Of a DNA stretch of 18,928 nt, positions 15,332-18,928 are shown piece after piece (positions within the stretch are counted from its first letter, which is position 1; each line of letters opens with the position of its first letter). The stretch lies in the NCBI RefSeq assembly GCF_003721225.1, contig NZ_RIZI01000135.1:1-18928 (forward strand). The letters run 5' to 3'. The stretch comes from Acidithiobacillus sulfuriphilus (GTDB lineage Bacteria > Pseudomonadota > Gammaproteobacteria > Acidithiobacillales > Acidithiobacillaceae). Made by a program: the position numbers and the translations under genes. Under the pieces are notes generated by a model. That model searched no databases. It was not told where the DNA came from and saw only the letters and a list, made by a program, of their open reading frames with translations.

Positions 15332-16354
15332 ATGGGAAGTGCAGGGTTGAGTCGTGTGGCCACCTTGACGGCGGCCATGGCGCTGGCGTTGTGGGGCGTG
15401 GCCGCCCAGGCGGCCGATATGGGCTGGAACGGCAAGGCCGAAGCGCCGCGCTATCGGGAGCAGGTTTTTCCGCCCTGGCAGCATGGCGCCAACAACCCGG
15501 CCGTTGACAAGGGGCTGGAATTCACGGTGCCGGAAGTGAATAACCTGCCCGATTTTCACGGCAGCATCGATAACCCTCAACTCACCATCTTTGTCGGGGG
15601 CAATTACTTTTTCGCCATGGCGCCGTTGGTCGCGGCCTTCGAGAAGGAATATCCCGCACTCAAAGGCAAGATCTATTATGAAACGCTGCCCCCCGGCATC
15701 CTCATCAAGCAGATGCAGCAGGGCGGTACCGTCACCATCGGCAACATGACCTGGACGGTCAAGCCCGATGTCTATGCGGCGGGGCTCAAAAAGGTGGAGT
15801 CCCTCATCCAGGAGGGTTTGCTGCAAGGGCCGGCGGTGCCTTACGTCACCAACGACTTGACCATCATGATCCCCAAGGGTAATCCCGCCCACATCGAAAG
15901 TCTGAAGGATCTGGGAAAGCCGGGTGTGCGTCTGTCCATGCCCAACCCGGCCTGGGAAGGCGTGGCCCGGCAGATCAAGATGTCTCTCACCAAGGCCGGC
16001 GGCCCCGCATTGGCCCATACGGTTTATGACAGCAAGGTGAAAAACGGAGAGACGATCCTGACGCATATTCACCATCGCCAAACCCCCCTTTTCCTCATGC
16101 AGGGGTTGGCCGATGCGGGGGTAACATGGAAGTCGGAGGCCATTTTCCAGGAGCAGGCGGGCCATCCCATCAGCAACATCCCGATTCCTGCCAAAGATAA
16201 TACAACGGCCATTTACGCCGCGGCGGTGGTGAAAGGGGCAGCGCACCCCAAGTGGGCGGAAGCCTGGGTCAATTTTCTGAAGTCCCCCACCGCGCTCCAA
16301 ATCTTCGAGCGTTACGGCTTCAAGCCCTACGCAGGGGCTAAGGCGAAGGGGTAA
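15332..16354 (+). CDS. Periplasmic substrate-binding protein, ModA-like oxyanion-binding fold
   Basis: The 340-residue protein has a signal peptide cleaved near AAQA/AD (about 27). The mature part looks like a type II periplasmic binding protein of the molybdate/sulfate group. LTIFVGGNYFFAMAPLVAAFEKEYP opens lobe 1. NDLTIMIPKGNPAHIESLKDLGKPGVRLSMPNP matches the lobe crossover and 'PKGNP...SLxDLxKPGVR' motif of ModA-like proteins. HPKWAEAWVNFLKSPTALQIFERYGF is the usual C-terminal region. A GGGGGG ribosome-binding site precedes the ATG. No permease or ATPase gene follows, so it may work with an unlinked transporter, as a sensor partner, or as a periplasmic carrier. The ligand is unknown; an inorganic oxyanion is the reasonable guess. 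Confidence 0.82.
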   Translation: MGSAGLSRVATLTAAMALALWGVAAQAADMGWNGKAEAPRYREQVFPPWQHGANNPAVDKGLEFTVPEVNNLPDFHGSIDNPQLTIFVGGNYFFAMAPLVAAFEKEYPALKGKIYYETLPPGILIKQMQQGGTVTIGNMTWTVKPDVYAAGLKKVESLIQEGLLQGPAVPYVTNDLTIMIPKGNPAHIESLKDLGKPGVRLSMPNPAWEGVARQIKMSLTKAGGPALAHTVYDSKVKNGETILTHIHHRQTPLFLMQGLADAGVTWKSEAIFQEQAGHPISNIPIPAKDNTTAIYAAAVVKGAAHPKWAEAWVNFLKSPTALQIFERYGFKPYAGAKAKG

Positions 16355-16569
16355 TAAGCCCTCTCCTTTCCCTGAATGACAACAGCGGGATTTCGAGGAA
16401 AATGGCAATGTCCAATACGGCCCCGCACAACGCCGCCGGCCATGGCTGGCGACTTGCCGCGCACCGCCCGGCGTGGGGTGCGCCTCGTCCGGGGCTGGAT
16501 CTACCGGGGACAGGGCCTATGCCCACGACCGATTATTTAGTCAATAACCATCAGCCGAAGGGGATTGTA
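16355..16569 (+). other. 215-base gap with a possible gene remnant
   Basis: No complete gene is seen. GAGG lies before an ATG at 16402 that opens a frame joined without a stop to the second dsrE gene (56 extra codons). In another frame RRGVRLVRGWIY (about 16460-16500) resembles the start of an ABC permease and ends at a TAG near 16540. It could be the trace of a lost permease gene after the binding protein, but the evidence is thin. Confidence 0.3.
16443..16457 (+). promoter_or_regulatory. Weaker sigma-54-like site before dsrE copy 2
   Basis: TGGCTGGCGACTTGC has TGGC and TTGC with GG and GC exactly 10 bases apart, but lacks the AC of TGGCAC and the final A/T. The predicted start near 16469 would give a leader of about 101 bases to the ATG at 16570, close to the 97 bases at the porin gene. 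Confidence 0.4.
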
Positions 16570-17028
16570 ATGGAATACCGTATCAATCATAGGATGCCCG
16601 TAGTTCTCATGCTCTTCATGTTCCTCTGGATGGGAAGCGGTTCGGCCCTGGCAGCGGAAACCCAGACGCCGCCCTGGGGCACAGGGCCTTTCAAGGTGCT
16701 GCTGGAGGTGAACAGCCAGCGTCCGGAAATTTGGCAGAGGACCATCGGTATGATCAACCAAATCAGCCACATCGTGGGTCTGAACAAGGCGAAGGTGGAG
16801 GTGATTGCCTGGGGGCCGGGACTGAAAATGCTCTTGAAGTCCTCGCCCGTGGCCATGAACATTGAAACCCAGTCGATGCAGGGGGTGGAATTTGCCGCCT
16901 GCCACCAAACCATGATGGCCCTCCATATTCCCGCCTCCGATCTGGCCACCGGGGTAACGGTGGTGCCCGGCGCCATTGCCGAGATCGTCAAGCGAGATCA
17001 TGAGGGGTGGACGCAAATCAAGATGTAG
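16570..17028 (+). CDS. Exported DsrE/DsrF-family (COG1416-like) protein, copy 2
   Basis: The 152-residue product opens MEYRINHRMPVVLMLFMFLW with a Sec signal peptide probably cleaved after ALA near residue 28, so the protein should be periplasmic. The mature domain has FKVLLEVNSQRPEIWQRTIG, AKVEVIAWGPGLKMLL (74-89), QGVEFAACHQTM with Cys111, and VVPGAIAEIVKRDHEGWTQIKM. It is a clear paralogue of the protein at 12850-13353: GPGLKM, SPV, GVEFxACHxTM and the closing VVPGAI block are shared, and a single Cys lies in the same place. AAGGGG about 9 bases before the ATG supports this start. An ATG at 16402 in the same frame would bury the signal peptide and is rejected. It follows the binding-protein gene by 215 bases. 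Confidence 0.87.
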   Translation: MEYRINHRMPVVLMLFMFLWMGSGSALAAETQTPPWGTGPFKVLLEVNSQRPEIWQRTIGMINQISHIVGLNKAKVEVIAWGPGLKMLLKSSPVAMNIETQSMQGVEFAACHQTMMALHIPASDLATGVTVVPGAIAEIVKRDHEGWTQIKM

Positions 17029-17067
17029 GGCTGGTCGGAAAAGAGGGTTTCTCGCCACCAGTGTCTT

Positions 17068-17099
17068 GCCGGGCCGGGGACATCCGGCCCGGCGGTTTA
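17068..17099 (+). terminator. Perfect 10-bp GC hairpin after dsrE copy 2
   Basis: GCCGGGCCGG (17068-17077) and CCGGCCCGGC (17084-17093) enclose a 6-base loop, 39 bases after the dsrE stop. The following GGTTTAT is a weak U-tract, so termination is probable but not certain. It could also stabilise the 3' end. Confidence 0.6.
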
Positions 17100-17207
17100 T
17101 CCGCTCCCCCTTGGGAAACCCCTGCCCGACAACCCCAGATCCGCCAACTACCGTTTTTAACGTGAAACAACGATCAGGTGTCAAGTCTCCAGCGGCGCGC
17201 GCATCCC

Positions 17208-17280
17208 TGTAGGAGCGGGCCATGCCCGCGACCACCAGTGCCGACGCCCGGGAAGATCGCGCCATGGGCCGCTCCTACCG
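17208..17280. repeat. Inverted pair of REP-type elements (BIME-like)
   Basis: A TGTAGGAGCGGGC...GCCCGCGA unit (17208-17231) is followed, after 25 bases, by its near-inverse TCGCGCCATGGGCC...CTCCTAC (17257-17278). Each unit is itself an imperfect palindrome. The GTAGGAGCGG core is the common REP head of gamma-proteobacteria, spread by RAYT transposases; no such gene is in the window. The pair can fold into one long stem. Confidence 0.8.
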
Positions 17281-17434
17281 GTTGTGAGGACCGTTTCATG
17301 ATGACGGGGTGCACCGGATGCATGTCCGTTAGGATAAAACGGCGGAAATAGCCCGCCGGGGCGACGCAATGGCTGCAGATCCTGTTGCCGGCTTCGCCGG
17401 GCAACCCGGTGAATGTTTTGCGACTTCCGCCTTG

Positions 17435-17443
17435 TGCTATGAT
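17435..17443 (+). promoter_or_regulatory. Extended -10 promoter for tyrS
   Basis: TGCTATGAT combines an extended -10 TG with TATGAT (17438-17443, 5/6 to TATAAT), 35 bases before the tyrS ATG. No good -35 is present at 17 bases (TTTTGC at a 16-base spacing is the nearest), which is acceptable for extended -10 promoters. Confidence 0.5.
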
Positions 17444-17478
17444 TCGCCCCACCTTGTTACCCATCAGGATGAAAGCGC

Positions 17479-18690
17479 ATGACGGATACTCAGGAAGCCC
17501 TGGCACGCATTGCCCATGGCGCTGTGGATCTCCTGCCCGAAGGAGAGCTGCAGGGACGCCTGGAATCCATCCGGCAGGCAGGCCGTGTGCTGCGGGTCAA
17601 GCTCGGCATGGACCCCACGGCTCCCGATCTTCACCTCGGCCACACGGTGCTCCTGCATAAAGCCCGGCAGTTCCAGGACCTGGGGCACCAGGTACTCTTC
17701 GTCGTAGGTGATTTCACCGCGATGATTGGCGACCCCACGGGCAAAAATGTGACCCGCAAACCCCTCAGTGTTGACGATGTTGCCGCCAATGCGGCCACTT
17801 ATCAGGAGCAGGTCTTCAAGATCCTCGACCCGGCCCGCACCGAGGTGGTATTCAACTCCGCCTGGCTGGGGGTGTTGCGGCCCGAGGCGATGATTCAGCT
17901 CGCCGCCAAGTACACCGTCGCGCGGATGCTGGAGCGCGACGACTTTCACAAGCGTTATATTGGCGGTCAACCCATCGCCATCCACGAGTTCCTCTACCCG
18001 CTGCTCCAGGGTTACGACTCGGTAGCTCTGGATGCCGACATCGAGTTGGGCGGTACGGACCAACGCTTCAACCTGCTCGTCGGGCGGGAGTTGCAGCGCG
18101 AATATGGCCGCGTTCCCCAACTGGTCCTCACCATGCCCATCCTCGAAGGCCTCGATGGCGTGCAAAAAATGTCCAAGTCCCTGGGCAATACCATCGGCGT
18201 ACAAGACCCTCCCGGGGAGATGTTCGGCAAGATCATGTCCATCTCCGATACCCTCATGTGGCGTTACTATGTCCTGCTTTCCAGGCGAACTATGGCAGAG
18301 CAGCAAGCCATGCAAAGAGAAGCCGAAAATGGGCAGCGCAATCCCCGCGACATCAAGTTGGATCTGGCCGGCGAACTGGTGGCGCGCTTCCATGGGGAAC
18401 TCGCCGCGCAGCAGGCGCGGGAGGGGTTTCTCGCCCGCTTCCAGCGCCATGAGTTGCCCAGTGACCTACCCCTGCTGGAAATGGCCGCACCCCAAGCCTT
18501 GCGCCTGACCAGTATTCTCGTCCAGGCCGGGCTCGCCGCGAGCTCCAGCGAAGCCCTGCGCAAAATCCGTGAAGGCGCCGTGCGCCTCGATGGCGAGCGG
18601 GTCAGCGATCCCGCCTTGACCTTGTCAGCGGGGGCGGAGCACCTGCTCCAGTTCGGCAAAAGGCACTTCGCCCGCGTTCGCCTCTGCTGA
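17479..18690 (+). CDS. tyrS: Tyrosyl-tRNA synthetase
   Basis: This 403-residue class I enzyme charges tRNA(Tyr). The HIGH motif is HLGH (52-55) in [18 protein letters not shown], the tyrosine pocket region includes [28 protein letters not shown] (173-200), and the KMSKS motif is at 230-234. A C-terminal S4 RNA-binding domain (about 340-403; [20 protein letters not shown]) completes it. Length about 400 with [10 protein letters not shown] indicates the TyrZ-like subgroup rather than the E. coli TyrS type (424 residues). I recall, without being able to check, that Acidithiobacillus ferrooxidans has a tyrZ gene next to an rRNA operon; the rRNA-type promoter just downstream here fits that. The gene could be named tyrZ. 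Confidence 0.96.
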   Translation: MTDTQEALARIAHGAVDLLPEGELQGRLESIRQAGRVLRVKLGMDPTAPDLHLGHTVLLHKARQFQDLGHQVLFVVGDFTAMIGDPTGKNVTRKPLSVDDVAANAATYQEQVFKILDPARTEVVFNSAWLGVLRPEAMIQLAAKYTVARMLERDDFHKRYIGGQPIAIHEFLYPLLQGYDSVALDADIELGGTDQRFNLLVGRELQREYGRVPQLVLTMPILEGLDGVQKMSKSLGNTIGVQDPPGEMFGKIMSISDTLMWRYYVLLSRRTMAEQQAMQREAENGQRNPRDIKLDLAGELVARFHGELAAQQAREGFLARFQRHELPSDLPLLEMAAPQALRLTSILVQAGLAASSSEALRKIREGAVRLDGERVSDPALTLSAGAEHLLQFGKRHFARVRLC

Positions 18691-18714
18691 GGGGGCATGT
18701 CCGGGCGAAAAGCG

Positions 18715-18737
18715 AAGCGCGATCAAGGCGCTTTCTT
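18715..18737 (+). terminator. Possible terminator after tyrS
   Basis: AAGCGC (18715-18720) and GCGCTT (18728-18733) enclose a 7-base loop and are followed by TCTTCCCC. The stem is short and the U-tract is broken, 25 bases after the tyrS stop and 33 before the next promoter. Some read-through into the rRNA operon is possible. Confidence 0.45.
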
Positions 18738-18765
18738 CCCCCTGAGAAATGACGCAACGCAGGTG

Positions 18766-18793
18766 TTGACAGCCCTTCGGCCCTGCGTATAAT
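18766..18793 (+). promoter_or_regulatory. Strong rrn P1-like promoter
   Basis: TTGACA (18766-18771), a 16-base spacer and TATAAT (18788-18793) are both perfect, followed by the GC-rich discriminator GCGACCCCAC. The 16-base spacing and this discriminator match rRNA P1 promoters, which are growth-rate and ppGpp controlled. It is the strongest promoter in the window. Confidence 0.85.
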
Positions 18794-18928
18794 GCGACCC
18801 CACGACGCGGCGCTGAGCCGCAGCGGGCACCAACAGCCAGATTGTTCTTTTCCAGCCGAGTGGAGTGTGTGGGGTTTAGGCCCCGGTGGAATTTAGTGGG
18901 TTGAGGAAGTATTCCGAGAGGGGTATGG
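18794..18928 (+). other. Probable leader of an rRNA operon (runs off the window)
   Basis: No coding frame or tRNA is seen. TTGTTCTTTTCCA (18842-18854) resembles the boxA antitermination element (TGCTCTTTAACA core). The rest is GC-rich with short inverted stretches such as GGGGTTTAGGCCCC. The 16S start (AGAGTTTGATC-like) is not reached, so the assignment rests on the promoter type and neighbourhood. Confidence 0.5.

Larger units (their letters stand above)
17029..17478. other. 450-base intergenic region before tyrS
   Basis: No gene was found. It contains the GC hairpin at 17068-17093, the inverted REP pair at 17208-17280, a GGCGG/CCGCC hairpin at about 17341-17358, a GTTGCC.../...GGCAAC hairpin at 17384-17405, and the tyrS promoter region. 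Confidence 0.6.

Noticed and set aside
15035..16408. 457-codon minus-strand frame covering the binding-protein gene
   Set aside because: The plus-strand product has a signal peptide, a ribosome-binding site and binding-protein motifs; the reverse frame has none.
16402..16569. N-terminal extension of dsrE copy 2 from an ATG with a GAGG site
   Set aside because: It would put 56 low-complexity residues before a clear signal peptide; the ATG at 16570 has its own ribosome-binding site. Kept only as a possible remnant.
17384..17405. GTTGCC/GGCAAC hairpin upstream of tyrS as a terminator or riboswitch
   Set aside because: No U-tract, lies upstream of the predicted tyrS start, and no T-box or other known motif is seen.
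1..18928. CRISPR array, prophage, insertion sequence or tRNA
   Set aside because: No spaced direct repeats, transposase, integrase or cloverleaf sequence was found on either strand by eye.

Overview
The window looks like a chromosomal segment of an acidophilic sulfur-oxidising proteobacterium, most likely Acidithiobacillus or a close relative. This is inferred from three things. A tyrosyl-tRNA synthetase gene sits directly before a strong rRNA-type promoter. The aspartyl-tRNA synthetase carries the residues of the non-discriminating type. Two exported DsrE-family (sulfur-relay fold) proteins are present. Base composition is GC-rich throughout. No 16S sequence is present to confirm the assignment.

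Region 1 (1-11506, all minus strand) is a 15-gene colinear array: fmdB-like zinc ribbon, aspS, nudB, nadA, plsC-like acyltransferase, yebC, ruvC, ruvA, ruvB, ybgC, tolQ, tolR, tolA, tolB and pal (cut by the window edge). Spacing is tight, with 4-base overlaps (tolQ/tolR, tolR/tolA), an 8-base overlap (tolA/tolB), a 14-base overlap (ruvB/ybgC) and a 17-base overlap (aspS/nudB). A good sigma-70-like promoter lies before fmdB. A pair of mutually exclusive hairpins, one terminator-like, lies between fmdB and aspS. The array covers tRNA charging, folate and NAD synthesis, phospholipid acylation, translation/regulation (YebC), Holliday-junction processing (RuvABC) and the Tol-Pal envelope machine.

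Region 2 (11507-12780) holds a MarC-family membrane protein (+) and a DUF202/YidH-like membrane protein (-), which converge and overlap by four bases at their stops.

Region 3 (12780-17100) is the most interesting. A minus-strand unit encodes an outer-membrane porin followed by an exported DsrE-family protein and ends in a clear two-part terminator. It is preceded by a near-perfect sigma-54 promoter with two TGTCCCAA repeats 21 bases apart at about -111 to -139, where an enhancer-binding protein would be expected. A divergent plus-strand set encodes an oxyanion-type periplasmic binding protein with no transporter partner and a second exported DsrE paralogue with a weaker sigma-54-like site. 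Porin, two periplasmic DsrE proteins and a periplasmic binding protein suggest an envelope system for capture or relay of a sulfur compound. The substrate is not shown by the sequence.

Region 4 (17029-18928) holds a strong GC hairpin, an inverted pair of REP-type repeats, tyrS with an extended -10 promoter, a possible terminator, and a TTGACA-16-TATAAT promoter with an rrn P1-like discriminator. The window ends inside what is probably the leader of a ribosomal RNA operon.
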